The position numbers and the translations under genes were made by a program. This document shows positions 24,231-33,976 of a DNA stretch of 42,368 bases, piece by piece (position 1 is the stretch's first letter; every line of letters begins with the position of its first letter). A model generated the notes under the pieces. The model was not told where the DNA came from. It did not search any database and saw nothing but the letters and a program-made list of their open reading frames with translations. Origin of the DNA: Methylomonas sp. (lineage in GTDB: Bacteria; Pseudomonadota; Gammaproteobacteria; Methylococcales; Methylomonadaceae); NCBI GenBank assembly GCA_026989395.1, contig JALSJK010000159.1, positions 1-42,368 of the forward strand, given 5' to 3'.

Positions 24231-27044
24231 CTAAAAATATCTTTGCAAATAATGGCCAGTATGTGATTTTTCATTATTAGCAACCTGCTCCGGCGTTCCT
24301 TCTGCAACCACCATTCCGCCGCCATCTCCACCTTCCGGCCCCATATCAATAACCCAGTCAGCTGTTTTTATGACATCCAGATTATGTTCAATAATGACCA
24401 CCGTATTTCCATGATCACGTAAAGCATGCAAAACAGTTAGTAATTGTTTAATATCATGAAAGTGAAGACCCGTTGTCGGCTCATCCAAAATATAAAGGGT
24501 TTTGCCGGTATCCCGCTTGGACAACTCTTTGGCTAATTTAACACGTTGCGCTTCGCCGCCGGAAAGAGTAATTGCGTTCTGCCCCAAAGTAATATAACTC
24601 AGACCAACACTCACCAGAGTATTAAGCTTTTTAGCAAGCACCGGTATAGCACTAAAAAACTCAGCTGCATCTTCGACCGTCATATCCAGCACTTCGTTAA
24701 TAGTTTTACCTTTATAACGAATTTCCAATGTTTCCCTATTGTAGCGTTTGCCATTGCAAACATCGCAATGGACAAAAATATCAGGTAAAAAGTGCATTTC
24801 CACCTTAATGACGCCGTCACCTTTACATGCCTCACAACGCCCTCCTTTAACATTAAAGCTGAATCGGCCTGGCGTATAACCTCTGGACCTGGACTCTGGA
24901 GTAGCCGCAAAAAGCTCTCGAATCGGCGTAAACAACCCGGTATAAGTTGCAGGATTTGAGCGCGGTGTTCGCCCAATCGGACTTTGGTCAATATCAACCA
25001 CCTTATCAAAATAATCCAGCCCATCTATTCCTTCACAGGGTGCAGGCACTGAGCTGGATCGATTTATCAAACGCGCAGCATGTCGATACAAGGTATCGTT
25101 AACTAATGTCGACTTTCCGGAACCGGAAACTCCTGTAACACAAACCAGCAAACCGACTGGAATGGTGACATCAATATTTTTCAGGTTATTTCCTGAAGCC
25201 TTTCGAATTGTAAAACTATTCTTTCGATCATAAACCGTTAACCTTTTGGGGATAATGATTTGCTGTTGACCTGATAAATATTGGCCAGTCAGTGATTTCT
25301 CATTGGCCATAATGTCGCTTGCTGCTCCCTGAGCAACAATTTCACCTCCATGAATACCCGCACCCGGACCGATATCAACAATATGCTGAGCGGCTAGAAT
25401 AGCATCTTCATCATGCTCAACAACAATCACCGTATTGCCCAAATCCCGAAGCTTAAACAGAGTATTCAACAAGCGTTGATTATCTCGTTGGTGTAAACCG
25501 ATTGAAGGCTCATCTAATACATACATGACACCAACCAGGCCTGCCCCAATTTGGCTTGCCAAACGAATACGTTGGGCTTCTCCTCCGGAAAGCGAATCAG
25601 CACTACGATTCAAAGTTAAATAATCCAAACCAACATTAACTAAAAATTCCAACCTTTCCTTGATTTCCTTAACAATTTTATCGGCAACTTCACCACGTTT
25701 TCCGGGTAAATTTAACTGCTCAAAAAATTCCAGTGATTTCCTTATCGGCATGGCAGTAATCTGATGAAGCGGAAAATCTTCAATAAAAACATTCCGTGCT
25801 GCCGTGCTCAGTCTGGAGCCGCCACAGCTTTCACAAACTTTTTTTGATAAATATTTGGCCAATTCATCTCTAACCATTTGCGAATCAGTTTCTCGATAAC
25901 GTCTTTCCATATTGGCAATAATACCTTCAAAGCTATGGCGTTTTTTCTTGGTTTTTCCGGTACTGGTAAGAAACTTAAAGTCTATGGCTTTTCTGCCACT
26001 GCCATAGAGAATAATTCGCTGAATTTCTTCATCCAATTTTGAAAAAGGCTGCTCTGGATCAAAACCATAGTGCTCTGCCAGCGAACAAATAATTTGAAAA
26101 TAATAGGCATTTCGTCGATCCCAACCCCGAATAGCACCACCAGCAAGACTGATTTCAGGATTATGAATAACAAGTTCAGGATCAAAATGCTGTTTCACAC
26201 CCAATCCATCGCAACTTGGACATGCCCCTTTGGGATTATTGAAAGAAAAAATCCGTGGCTCAAGTTCGGTTAAACTATAACCACATTGAGGACAGGCATA
26301 GCGCTCTGAAAACAATAACTCGATCTTGTCATCCAAAGATGCTGCAATAGCAACACCATCAGCAATACGCAAAGCGGTTTCAAATGATTCCGCTAATCGA
26401 AGACTGATATCATCGCGAATTTTAAAGCGATCCACGATCACTTCAATAGTATGTTTTTTTCTTAAATCCAGACTCGGTGGTTCATCCAGCTCATAGACTT
26501 CGCCATCTATTCGAGCCCGAATAAACCCCTGGCTTCTCAGGTCATCCAGTAATTGCAAATGCTCGCCTTTCTTTTCGACAACTACCGGTGCTAATAACAT
26601 CCAGCGCTGACCAGATGGCTGCGACAAAACCAGGTCAACCATTTGACTTACTGTTTGTGCTTCAAGTGAGGTATGGTGCTCAGGACAACGTGGCGTTCCG
26701 GCACGGGCATACAATAACCTTAAATAATCATAAATTTCGGTTATTGTTCCAACTGTTGATCGGGGATTATGAGAGGTTGATTTTTGTTCAATGGAAATTG
26801 CTGGAGAAAGCCCCTCAATATGGTCAACATCAGGCTTTTCCATCATTGATAAAAATTGCCTGGCGTAGGCAGAAAGTGACTCTACATAGCGTCTTTGTCC
26901 TTCTGCATAAATCGTATCAAACGCTAATGAGGATTTTCCTGACCCCGATAAACCAGTAATAACGATCAACGCATCACGAGGCAAATCCAGATCAATATTT
27001 TTCAGATTATGAGTTCTAGCACCGCGAATACTGATGGTATCCAT
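24231..27044 (-). CDS. uvrA: Excinuclease ABC subunit A
   Basis: UvrA recognises DNA damage and loads UvrB in nucleotide excision repair. At 937 residues it is full length. Both ATPase modules are intact: Walker [13 protein letters not shown] and [12 protein letters not shown], signatures [12 protein letters not shown] and [12 protein letters not shown], and Walker [15 protein letters not shown] and [14 protein letters not shown]. Zinc-finger cysteines are present ([23 protein letters not shown]). The gene stands alone with its own terminator. Nothing is unusual. Confidence 0.98.
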   Translation of the reverse strand: MDTISIRGARTHNLKNIDLDLPRDALIVITGLSGSGKSSLAFDTIYAEGQRRYVESLSAYARQFLSMMEKPDVDHIEGLSPAISIEQKSTSHNPRSTVGTITEIYDYLRLLYARAGTPRCPEHHTSLEAQTVSQMVDLVLSQPSGQRWMLLAPVVVEKKGEHLQLLDDLRSQGFIRARIDGEVYELDEPPSLDLRKKHTIEVIVDRFKIRDDISLRLAESFETALRIADGVAIAASLDDKIELLFSERYACPQCGYSLTELEPRIFSFNNPKGACPSCDGLGVKQHFDPELVIHNPEISLAGGAIRGWDRRNAYYFQIICSLAEHYGFDPEQPFSKLDEEIQRIILYGSGRKAIDFKFLTSTGKTKKKRHSFEGIIANMERRYRETDSQMVRDELAKYLSKKVCESCGGSRLSTAARNVFIEDFPLHQITAMPIRKSLEFFEQLNLPGKRGEVADKIVKEIKERLEFLVNVGLDYLTLNRSADSLSGGEAQRIRLASQIGAGLVGVMYVLDEPSIGLHQRDNQRLLNTLFKLRDLGNTVIVVEHDEDAILAAQHIVDIGPGAGIHGGEIVAQGAASDIMANEKSLTGQYLSGQQQIIIPKRLTVYDRKNSFTIRKASGNNLKNIDVTIPVGLLVCVTGVSGSGKSTLVNDTLYRHAARLINRSSSVPAPCEGIDGLDYFDKVVDIDQSPIGRTPRSNPATYTGLFTPIRELFAATPESRSRGYTPGRFSFNVKGGRCEACKGDGVIKVEMHFLPDIFVHCDVCNGKRYNRETLEIRYKGKTINEVLDMTVEDAAEFFSAIPVLAKKLNTLVSVGLSYITLGQNAITLSGGEAQRVKLAKELSKRDTGKTLYILDEPTTGLHFHDIKQLLTVLHALRDHGNTVVIIEHNLDVIKTADWVIDMGPEGGDGGGMVVAEGTPEQVANNEKSHTGHYLQRYF

Positions 27045-27121
27045 TAATAATTATCCAATTGTCCAAAACAACCGGATAATATACTTCTAAAACCACATGG
27101 ATGGCTAATAAAGTTTTTAAA

Positions 27122-27724
27122 TTAATCTATGTTGGCCTTTTGATTCTTGTTTTTAAGAAACAAAAAAACTCCAACTGCAATTGCGACAAGTGCAAAAAGC
27201 ACGATATTGCCCTTTTTGACATAATCAATGACTGTATTCCCAAAATGGTAGTATAAAGAGAAAAAAACTGTTGTTGATATAGTACAGGCCAACAAATCAG
27301 CAAGCGCAAATTTTTGAAAATTCATTTTTCCCAAACCCGCAGTCAAAAACAAGCCATTGCGAACTCCAAATGGAATAAACCTGCCAAATAACAAAGTTAC
27401 TATGCCATAGCGTTCATAAAATTTATGAATTTTATCAATCCTTTCCGGCGGCACCATATTGGCAAAAAACTTGATTTCAAAAAGTTTCGGACCTAACTTC
27501 CGACCTAAGGTGTAACAAATCAAATCTGATAAATAAGCCCCCATATACACCCCAATAAACAACCGCGCCAAATAATCCGGATAATGGCTGGCCAAAACTC
27601 CAGAAATAAACAGCATACCATCTTCGGAAACGGGAATATTAAGGCCAGCTAAAAGTAATGCGCCAAAAATAATCCAGTGTGCATACTGAATATTTGCTTG
27701 TATAAACTGCAAAAGCTCTTCCAC
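27122..27724 (-). CDS. DedA/VTT-family membrane protein
   Basis: A 200-residue polytopic protein of the DedA (VTT domain) family, linked to undecaprenyl-phosphate or phospholipid recycling across the membrane. Recognisable features are the N-terminal PVSEDGMLFISGVLASHYPD, then YLSDLICYTLGRKLG, and the FERYG/RFIPFGVRNG-type core (FYERYGIVTLLFGRFIPFG) with conserved Arg and Pro. The start is a GTG with AAGG eight bases upstream. It lies 77 bp upstream of uvrA on the same strand. Confidence 0.88.
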   Translation of the reverse strand: MEELLQFIQANIQYAHWIIFGALLLAGLNIPVSEDGMLFISGVLASHYPDYLARLFIGVYMGAYLSDLICYTLGRKLGPKLFEIKFFANMVPPERIDKIHKFYERYGIVTLLFGRFIPFGVRNGLFLTAGLGKMNFQKFALADLLACTISTTVFFSLYYHFGNTVIDYVKKGNIVLFALVAIAVGVFLFLKNKNQKANID

Positions 27725-27872
27725 AACTAAACCTTTTTCTTGGATAAATTAATTTGGTTTAAGTATACCCGAAGTGCTTTTTTTTAGCTCTCGGTTTGTT
27801 ATTTGGAAAATTCGCTAAGAAATGTAAATCTGGAAAAAAGATATATTAAATTGATTAACCCGCGCGAAGTAT

Positions 27873-27901
27873 AACAGCCGCTTGAAAATGAAACGGCTGT
27901 T
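27873..27901 (-). terminator. Hairpin after rpoS
   Basis: On the minus strand AACAGCCG, 13-nt loop, CGGCTGTT, 15 bp after the rpoS stop. There is no T tract, so it may end or stabilise the mRNA only partly. Confidence 0.5.
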
Positions 27902-27915
27902 AGATTTAAAGATGC

Positions 27916-28884
27916 TTAATGGAAAATTGATTCAAATGAAAACCCGTTAAATTCGATAATTTCCTTCAATCTTTTCAGGGCATCCATTTGAATTTGTCTA
28001 ATTCTCTCACGAGTAACACCCAACTCAGTTGCCACCTGCTCCAGTGTTGAATGCTCATATCCGCACAACCCATAACGTCGACAAATAACTTCACGCTGTT
28101 TTTCTGACAACTGATATAACCAATCAGTTATATTGTTTTTCATGCCTTCTTCCTGAAGTTTCTCAACTGGGGTACTGTCAGCCTCATCAGAAATTGATTC
28201 CAGCAAAGGTTTGTCGAAATCTTTACCTCCTGGAATATCAACAGACGTCACACGTTCATTTAATTTAAGCATTTTCTCAACTGTCTTGAGAGGCTTATCA
28301 AGATATTGAGCGATGTCTTCTGCAGTCGGATCATGATCCATCGTTTGGGCCAAATGCTTTTGAGCTTTTAAATAGACGTTCATTTCTTTAACAATATGAA
28401 TCGGCAACCGAATGGTCCGGGTTTGATTCATAATTGCTCTTTCAATCGTCTGCCTGATCCACCATGTGGCATAAGTTGAAAACCTGAAACCTCGCTCAGG
28501 GTCGAATTTTTCCACGGCACGAATCAAACCCAAATTACCTTCTTCAATCAAATCAAGTAAAGGAAGTCCTCGGTTTAAATAACGTCGTGAAATCTTTACA
28601 ACTAATCGCAAATTGCTTTCAATCATGATTCTTCGTGCTTCATCATCGCCTTTAAGCGCGCGAGAACCATAGGTTTTTTCCTGGTCAGCCGTTAGCAGTT
28701 TAGATTTTCCTAATTCATTTAGATAAATTCGTGTAGCATCAAAATGATTTTCGCCTTGAGTTTCGCTGGTTGGTTCAGGGGTGATTTTTTCTTCTACCAA
28801 TTCTACTGGATCAGCAGCTATGACGATTTCATCAGATAAAAGAGCAACATCATTCTCAACAGTTTCAATTACGTCCACTTTCAT
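27916..28884 (-). CDS. rpoS: Stationary-phase sigma factor RpoS
   Basis: The alternative sigma factor for general stress and stationary phase. It has 322 residues from ATG 28884, preceded by GAGG; an upstream TTG is rejected. It carries region 1.2 ([21 protein letters not shown]), region 2 ([58 protein letters not shown]), region 3 and region 4 ([20 protein letters not shown]). The short N-terminus lacks the long region 1.1 of RpoD, and the position directly after nlpD supports rpoS over rpoD or rpoH. Confidence 0.95.
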   Translation of the reverse strand: MKVDVIETVENDVALLSDEIVIAADPVELVEEKITPEPTSETQGENHFDATRIYLNELGKSKLLTADQEKTYGSRALKGDDEARRIMIESNLRLVVKISRRYLNRGLPLLDLIEEGNLGLIRAVEKFDPERGFRFSTYATWWIRQTIERAIMNQTRTIRLPIHIVKEMNVYLKAQKHLAQTMDHDPTAEDIAQYLDKPLKTVEKMLKLNERVTSVDIPGGKDFDKPLLESISDEADSTPVEKLQEEGMKNNITDWLYQLSEKQREVICRRYGLCGYEHSTLEQVATELGVTRERIRQIQMDALKRLKEIIEFNGFSFESIFH

Positions 28885-28935
28885 TACACACCTCAAAAAA
28901 TAAGCCGGTTTAGAACCGACAAAAATTCATCTAAA

Positions 28936-29712
28936 CTAAGGTAAATAATTGAGCGGATTTACAGATTTTCCATTCTTGCGAATTTCAAAGTGTAAAGTCG
29001 CTTGCTTACCTTTCCCTAGTCCCATTTCAGCAATGACTTGGCCTTTCTTGATATCCTGACCTTCTTTGACCAAAAGGCGGCGATTATTAGCATAAGCACT
29101 TAAGTACAAATAATTATGCTTAATAATTAATAGATTACCGTAACCAACCAATCCATTACCGCTATAGACCACTTTCCCAGCCTCGGCTGCCTTAATTGGC
29201 TGTCCAATTTTTCCACCAATATCGATTCCTTTATTGCCAGTTTGAGAAAAGGTTTTGACTAGCTTTCCCCGTATCGGCCATTGCCAGTGAAACTTTAACA
29301 GCTTTTTTTTAGCCTTTGATACTGTTGGTTTTTTTTGTGACGTATTTCTCGGTTTTTTTGTCTGTTTATGTGACGCAGGTCTCCTTTTTAAGGGTTTTTT
29401 AAGGTTATTTGATGATTTTTTAGGACTGCTCTTTGCTCCGAACAACTTGATTTTTTGTCCAACATATATGTTATGGGGTGCAGAAATATTATTCCATTTG
29501 GCTAGCTGTAAATAACTATAACCATATCGAAAACCAATGGAATACAACGTGTCACCTTTTTTCACAGTGTAATATTTAGCCTTTGCCCGCCCTGATACAA
29601 CAGAATATTTTGTTCTTTTAACGGGTGCATAATTCGGCTTATAGGAACAGCCGACGCTGACCAGTGAGATCAGTAATATAATAGCGCCTAGATAGAATGC
29701 CTTGTTGTCCAT
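28936..29712 (-). CDS. nlpD: NlpD-like lipoprotein: LysM plus degenerate LytM/M23 domain
   Basis: Predicted to activate a periplasmic N-acetylmuramoyl-L-alanine amidase during cell separation. A lipoprotein signal with lipobox SVGC ends near residue 23. LysM spans about 47-92 (YYTVKKGDTLYSIGFRYGYS, NNISAPHNIYVGQKIKL). A Lys/Ser-rich linker follows, then the LytM domain (about 150-258). Two zinc-site histidines are missing: NKGIDIG has Asn where active enzymes have His, and SAYANN lacks the usual YAH. HFEIR remains. This is the pattern of E. coli NlpD, a non-enzymatic activator. ATG 29712 overlaps the previous stop (TGATG). rpoS follows, the conserved order. Confidence 0.92.
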   Translation of the reverse strand: MDNKAFYLGAIILLISLVSVGCSYKPNYAPVKRTKYSVVSGRAKAKYYTVKKGDTLYSIGFRYGYSYLQLAKWNNISAPHNIYVGQKIKLFGAKSSPKKSSNNLKKPLKRRPASHKQTKKPRNTSQKKPTVSKAKKKLLKFHWQWPIRGKLVKTFSQTGNKGIDIGGKIGQPIKAAEAGKVVYSGNGLVGYGNLLIIKHNYLYLSAYANNRRLLVKEGQDIKKGQVIAEMGLGKGKQATLHFEIRKNGKSVNPLNYLP

Positions 29713-30212
29713 CAATCCAGAGAATTTAAAATTATTTTTTTGGCCAAGTTTATCTTAGTGGCAAGATAATCATTTCCACCTCGGTCAGGATGGATTTTTT
29801 GTATCAGTTTTCGATGCGCAGAAATGACTTGCTGCTTCGTTGCTCCTGGGGCTAAGCCAAGTATATTATATGCTTCCTCCAAAGCCATTTTCGCCCCTGC
29901 ATGAGGTCTGGAATTTGTTTGCTGATTGGTGGTCTGCTTAACCCCTCGCATCATCAGCCACAATCGATGTAAGCTTGGGGCCAATCGCAAAGCAACAGGA
30001 AGCATTCTGATTAAAAAGGCAAAAGCAATGCCATTAGCGGCAAAAACCCAGTTCAACCTTCCTGTTACCCCCAAAAATATCAACGCCACTGCAATTAATA
30101 AAATAGCTAATGATCTGACATATCTAGCTACTTTATCAGGCGGCGCTTTCTGAAACCAACGCACACCAAAAAATAAAGCGATAATAAAAACAATGAGTAA
30201 TAGTCTAGTCAA
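29712..30212 (-). CDS. Membrane-anchored J-domain protein
   Basis: A 166-residue protein with an N-terminal membrane anchor (about 3-17) and two further hydrophobic spans (34-50, 57-76), then a cytoplasmic J domain at about 108-166: YNILGLAPGATKQQVISAHRKLIQKIHPDRGG contains the HPD motif needed to stimulate DnaK. Topology resembles Tim14/DjlA-type co-chaperones. The start is TTG at 30212 with AGGA six bases upstream. It is coupled to nlpD by a TGATG overlap, so it may assist envelope assembly or division (inference). Confidence 0.85.
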   Translation of the reverse strand: MTRLLLIVFIIALFFGVRWFQKAPPDKVARYVRSLAILLIAVALIFLGVTGRLNWVFAANGIAFAFLIRMLPVALRLAPSLHRLWLMMRGVKQTTNQQTNSRPHAGAKMALEEAYNILGLAPGATKQQVISAHRKLIQKIHPDRGGNDYLATKINLAKKIILNSLD

Positions 30213-30296
30213 AATTTTTCCTGCTATTATTTTTCAACACAATCATTTTAAGCATCATAAAATATAAAAATCATTTTTAACATCTATCTAGATTTC

Positions 30297-30830
30297 ATGC
30301 TCAACACATCAATTCCCGTTCTTGGATTTGCCGCATTTAGTGGGGCAGGAAAAACCACCTTATTGACAAAAATCATCCCTATTCTGGTTAACAACAATCT
30401 TCGCCCGGGGTTAATCAAACACAGTCATCATAATTTTGACATTGATAAACCGGGCAAAGACAGCTACAAACTAAGAAATGCCGGTGCTTCACCAGTACTA
30501 TTGGTGTCAAAGTATCGTCGAGCAATTATCACCGATTTTATTGAACCGCAAGAACCGCGTTTATCAGACCAGCTAAAAATGATAGACCAAACTCAACTTG
30601 ATTTGATCCTGGTTGAAGGATTTAAGGCGGAAAACTTTCCCAAGATTGAAGTTTTTCGTCCCGAATTAAAAAAACCCATGCTCTTTCCTGACGACCCGAG
30701 CATTTTCGCAATTGCATCCAATGTTAAATTAAAGACTCCCCAGCATATTCAGTTTCTTGATCTGAACACACCCGAAGTAATCGCGTCATTTATAATGACT
30801 GAATTTATGAAAAAAACCGGGAACAATTAG
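30297..30830 (+). CDS. mobB: Molybdopterin-guanine dinucleotide biosynthesis adaptor MobB
   Basis: A GTP-binding P-loop protein that helps convert molybdopterin to MGD. 177 residues; the P-loop is GFAAFSGAGKTTLLTKII, followed by GLIKHSHHNFDIDKPGKDSYKLRNAGA and LILVEGFKAENFPKIEVFRP, all standard for MobB. Its product serves DMSO-reductase-type enzymes such as formate dehydrogenase rather than the SoxC-like enzyme here, which uses unmodified cofactor. Its stop overlaps the convergent DUF2231 gene by four bases. mobA is not in the window. Confidence 0.93.
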   Translation: MLNTSIPVLGFAAFSGAGKTTLLTKIIPILVNNNLRPGLIKHSHHNFDIDKPGKDSYKLRNAGASPVLLVSKYRRAIITDFIEPQEPRLSDQLKMIDQTQLDLILVEGFKAENFPKIEVFRPELKKPMLFPDDPSIFAIASNVKLKTPQHIQFLDLNTPEVIASFIMTEFMKKTGNN

Positions 30831-31462
30831 TGCTGATGGCCTTGAGAAGCATCGTGATCATGTTGAAAACTAGTATTCATCATAGGTTTTACACCCGCCC
30901 CATGGCCATAGACCATAAGCCCCCCTAAATCGGCGCCAAGTGACATAATCAATACGATCAGGCCGGCAATAAACAAATGAATGAAACTAGCGATACCCTT
31001 CAAGTTTGATTTAGAAAAAAACCGCCAGACTGCCAAAAAGGCCGTTAAAAAAGCAACCGTTAATCCATAGTGCTCATGCCTTTCCATGATTTCATGAATA
31101 TCGCCTCCATGAGGTAAAGTCTCAGCGGCTTGAAAACCAGCTAAAACGGCCGCAACAACCCCAATTAACCCCAAATATAGCAAGGCACTCGCAGCATTTC
31201 GCCAATTTTCATTTTTTGTGACTGAAGCGACCAGGTCCAGAATAAAAAAAGCACTTAAAAAAGCAATGGGAAAATGCACGATTAAAGGATGAATATTTGG
31301 CATGACCGCCAAACCCGGAAAAAACTCTGGCATCAAAACCGCAGGTCCATTTGCCACAACATTATCAATAATTGATAAAAATTTTTCTATATATGCCGCA
31401 GCGCCATCATTATGATCCGTTGCATTTCCGTGAATTAAAAAGCTAAAAGAATTATCGAACAT
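30827..31462 (-). CDS. DUF2231-type membrane protein with His-rich tail
   Basis: A 211-residue membrane protein. The DUF2231 signature is visible in NIHPLIVHFPIAFLSAFFILDL and four hydrophobic spans follow. His residues in the loops (HGGDIHEIMERHEHYG) and the C-terminal HDHDASQGHQH suggest metal binding. Function is unknown; relatives are often found with copper or haem genes. The N-terminal 50 residues are poorly conserved in my recollection, so a later start is possible. Confidence 0.8.
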   Translation of the reverse strand: MFDNSFSFLIHGNATDHNDGAAAYIEKFLSIIDNVVANGPAVLMPEFFPGLAVMPNIHPLIVHFPIAFLSAFFILDLVASVTKNENWRNAASALLYLGLIGVVAAVLAGFQAAETLPHGGDIHEIMERHEHYGLTVAFLTAFLAVWRFFSKSNLKGIASFIHLFIAGLIVLIMSLGADLGGLMVYGHGAGVKPMMNTSFQHDHDASQGHQH

Positions 31463-31577
31463 TTTAGAATAATCGAAGAGTTATGGATATTGCGCCAATG
31501 TGACACAAATATTCAATTCATTCAATATACGGGAAAAAATAAACAGGGGTGTTGATACAATTTTTCAATAAAAGCAG

Positions 31578-32966
31578 CTATCTAGCGCCTTTGCCCCAAA
31601 GTACAACCTCTATGGTATGAAGCATAATATTCAAATCCAAAAATAAACTGTAATTTTTGACGTAATACAAGTCATATTGCAATTTCTGAATGGTGTCATA
31701 TTCATCTGCGCCATAGGGATAACAAAGTTGCGCCCATCCAGTTATACCCGGTTTTACACGATGTCTTTCGCGATAATATGGGATTCGTTTCTCGAATCCT
31801 TCGACAAACTCAGGACGCTCGGGGCGCGGACCAACAAAACTCATTTGCCCGCCCAGGACATTAAAAATCTGCGGCAATTCATCAATCCGGCACATTCGAA
31901 TGAATTTACCTACCCGGGTAATTCGATTATCGTGTTTTTGCGCCCACTGCGCGCCATTTTTTTCGGCATCAGGAATCATGCTTCTGAATTTGATGACATT
32001 AAAATTCTTGTTGTTTTCACCGACCCTGACTTGTTTATAAAAAATGGGCGCCTTCCTGCCGCTTTCCAAAATAATTGCAATTGCCGTCAACAACATAACC
32101 GGCCAAGTCACCAGTAATAAGAACGAACTCGCTACAATATCAAAAAATCTTTTCCCGATGGTTCTCAAGCCACTTTGCGCGAAACCGTCAGAAAAAACCA
32201 GCCAACTGGGATAAAGATTCTCAAGATAAATAAGCCCTTGTTCACGCTCATAAAAACTCATTAAATCCATAATCTGGATACCGGACATTTTACAATCCAG
32301 CAATTCATCAGTCGGCATGGATTTTCGTCTGTCATCCAAAGCAACAACAATTTCATCAATATTAAGTTGATCGGCAGTTTCATTGATTTTCTGGTTATCA
32401 TTGATGATAAATTTCGCATCAACTTTGCATTTTTCATCTTGAATCGGCACAAAACCTGCGATCGTAAAGCCCCTGACTAGATAACTGTCATTTAAATCAA
32501 CAAGTTTACTGGCCTTTTCTCCACAACCGACAACCAGAACCCTTCTTTGGATACGCTCGAGATTAACATATTTATAAAACAAATAGCGAGACAACATAAT
32601 CCCGATAAATGCCAGTATCAAAGCAACGCCCAAAACACTCCGCGCCATTTGGAATTCGGGAAAGATATAATAAATAGAAACCAGAATAAAAATTGCCGCA
32701 GAAAAACTGATACAAACCCTTGGCAGCAATTCATAATCATCCCAGGCCAAACTTCTGCGATACAAGCCGAGACCAGCACAGCTAAGGATCAGTACTGTTG
32801 AAAAAATAATACTGGCCAAATAGATTTCTTCATCCGTATACCAGGACGGATCCCATAAAAACCGAATCTCACTGCCAAAATACATGGCGCTGTAGAACAG
32901 GCAAAATTCGACAATCATCAGCCACATGTAGGCGCTGGATAAATAATGACGAAAAATTCTTATCAC
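31578..32966 (-). CDS. Exopolysaccharide sugar transferase (EpsB/WcaJ type, PEP-CTERM associated)
   Basis: A 462-residue membrane enzyme that transfers a sugar phosphate to undecaprenyl phosphate to begin EPS synthesis. Four N-terminal spans (about 10-125), a CoA-binding-like domain with VLVVGCGEKASKLV, a fifth span (about 270-295) and the catalytic domain: KRFFDIVASSFLLL, PIFYKQVRVGENNKNFNVIKFRSM, RVGKFIRMCRIDELPQIFNVL, SFVGPRPERPEFV and KPGITGWAQLCYPYG. It fits the TIGR03013-type transferase found with exosortase A loci. It starts with GTG preceded by AGGGA. A MITE lies just upstream. Confidence 0.93.
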   Translation of the reverse strand: MIRIFRHYLSSAYMWLMIVEFCLFYSAMYFGSEIRFLWDPSWYTDEEIYLASIIFSTVLILSCAGLGLYRRSLAWDDYELLPRVCISFSAAIFILVSIYYIFPEFQMARSVLGVALILAFIGIMLSRYLFYKYVNLERIQRRVLVVGCGEKASKLVDLNDSYLVRGFTIAGFVPIQDEKCKVDAKFIINDNQKINETADQLNIDEIVVALDDRRKSMPTDELLDCKMSGIQIMDLMSFYEREQGLIYLENLYPSWLVFSDGFAQSGLRTIGKRFFDIVASSFLLLVTWPVMLLTAIAIILESGRKAPIFYKQVRVGENNKNFNVIKFRSMIPDAEKNGAQWAQKHDNRITRVGKFIRMCRIDELPQIFNVLGGQMSFVGPRPERPEFVEGFEKRIPYYRERHRVKPGITGWAQLCYPYGADEYDTIQKLQYDLYYVKNYSLFLDLNIMLHTIEVVLWGKGAR

Positions 32967-32983
32967 TTGTTTCCCTGAATATT

Positions 32984-33087
32984 TATACTGTTTACGGTCA
33001 AAAATACCTCACTACATTCATAATAATTGATTTTCATTCAGTATGTTACAGAATGTCAAAAGTGCATTTTTCAGCGTAAACAGTATA
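32984..33087. repeat. 104-bp MITE-like element, copy B
   Basis: Starts TATACTGTTTACGGTCAAAA and ends AGCGTAAACAGTATA. Its outer 13 bases are perfect inverted repeats (TATACTGTTTACG) and similarity continues inward to about 36 bp. It lies 18 bp upstream of the sugar transferase start, so it probably sits in that gene's promoter or leader. Confidence 0.85.
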
Positions 33088-33196
33088 TTAAGTTTTGTAA
33101 TCTAATTTATAGTTAAACCTGTTACCCGCATTAAAATCACAGATTCAGGTTAAAGCCTGTGGCATTAGTATAGACTATCTAAGGTCTGCCATAAAA

Positions 33197-33976
33197 TCAC
33201 TGCCAAGCTTTTTCCAATAATAATTTTTTAACATATTGAATTGGAATAGCATAAGTTATACCACTTGGATTAGACAAAACGGCTTCTTTACTTTCCTTAA
33301 TGAAAACTTTGTTGATTACACCAATTACCCTGCCATTTTCTGCATCATAAAGCGGACTGCCACTGTTTCCCGGATAAGCTGTCGCATCAAGTTGGAAAAC
33401 ATCGTAGGGTTGTCGTAAACGCCTCATCAACTTTGCATTTAATTGGCGGGCTTTCAACATTGGGATCGCCATAGGGGTAATAGCCGAAACAATGCCTCGA
33501 TGGGTTACAGGGTAAAGACCAAGGATCATTCCGATTGGATAGCCGGTAAAAGCAACTGACTGGCCTTCTCGAACCTGTTCAGGATCTCCTAAAGTCAGTG
33601 ATGGTAGCCTGCCTTTTATCAACTTAAGAATAGCAATATCATGCTGGATATCAACAGCAACCTTTTTAACGACGGCCATTTTGCTCTGCTTATCCTTTCT
33701 GAAAAAAACCGCTAATTTTTCCAGCTTTTCATGATTTAATTTTTCCGGAAGCACATGCGCATTGGTAATTATCAAACTGCCATCATCAACCACAAATCCC
33801 GTTCCTCTAAATAGAGCGCGTGGACTGCGGGTTGGCATATAAGTCCCGACAGCAACAATACTGGGCTTGAGCTTTTCAATCGTATCCGGCAATTGCAGGT
33901 CTTTAGCTGGCGCTAACGAAACCCAAAAACTGCCCAATAACCATGCAAACAAAATGTAAAAGTTGATAATCTTCAC
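33197..33976 (-). CDS. Secreted trypsin-like serine protease
   Basis: A 259-residue exported protease of the trypsin/DegP fold without a PDZ domain. A signal peptide spans about 1-24. The catalytic triad is complete: His in ITNAHVLP, Asp in QHDIAILKL and Ser in YPGNSGSPLY. The GTG start overlaps the heparinase stop (TAGTG), so it is translationally coupled to that gene. Its place in an exosortase/EPS locus suggests processing of secreted or matrix proteins (inference). Confidence 0.92.
   Translation of the reverse strand: MKIINFYILFAWLLGSFWVSLAPAKDLQLPDTIEKLKPSIVAVGTYMPTRSPRALFRGTGFVVDDGSLIITNAHVLPEKLNHEKLEKLAVFFRKDKQSKMAVVKKVAVDIQHDIAILKLIKGRLPSLTLGDPEQVREGQSVAFTGYPIGMILGLYPVTHRGIVSAITPMAIPMLKARQLNAKLMRRLRQPYDVFQLDATAYPGNSGSPLYDAENGRVIGVINKVFIKESKEAVLSNPSGITYAIPIQYVKKLLLEKAWQ

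Noticed and set aside
28900-28925. CGGTT-loop-AACCG hairpin between nlpD and rpoS
   Set aside because: A five-bp stem in a 51-bp gap; too short to assign a function, although regulation of rpoS translation from the leader is known in other bacteria.
30297-30830. mobB as a dedicated partner of the SoxC-like molybdoenzyme
   Set aside because: Sulfite oxidase-family enzymes use molybdopterin without the guanine nucleotide, and the genes are 10 kb apart.
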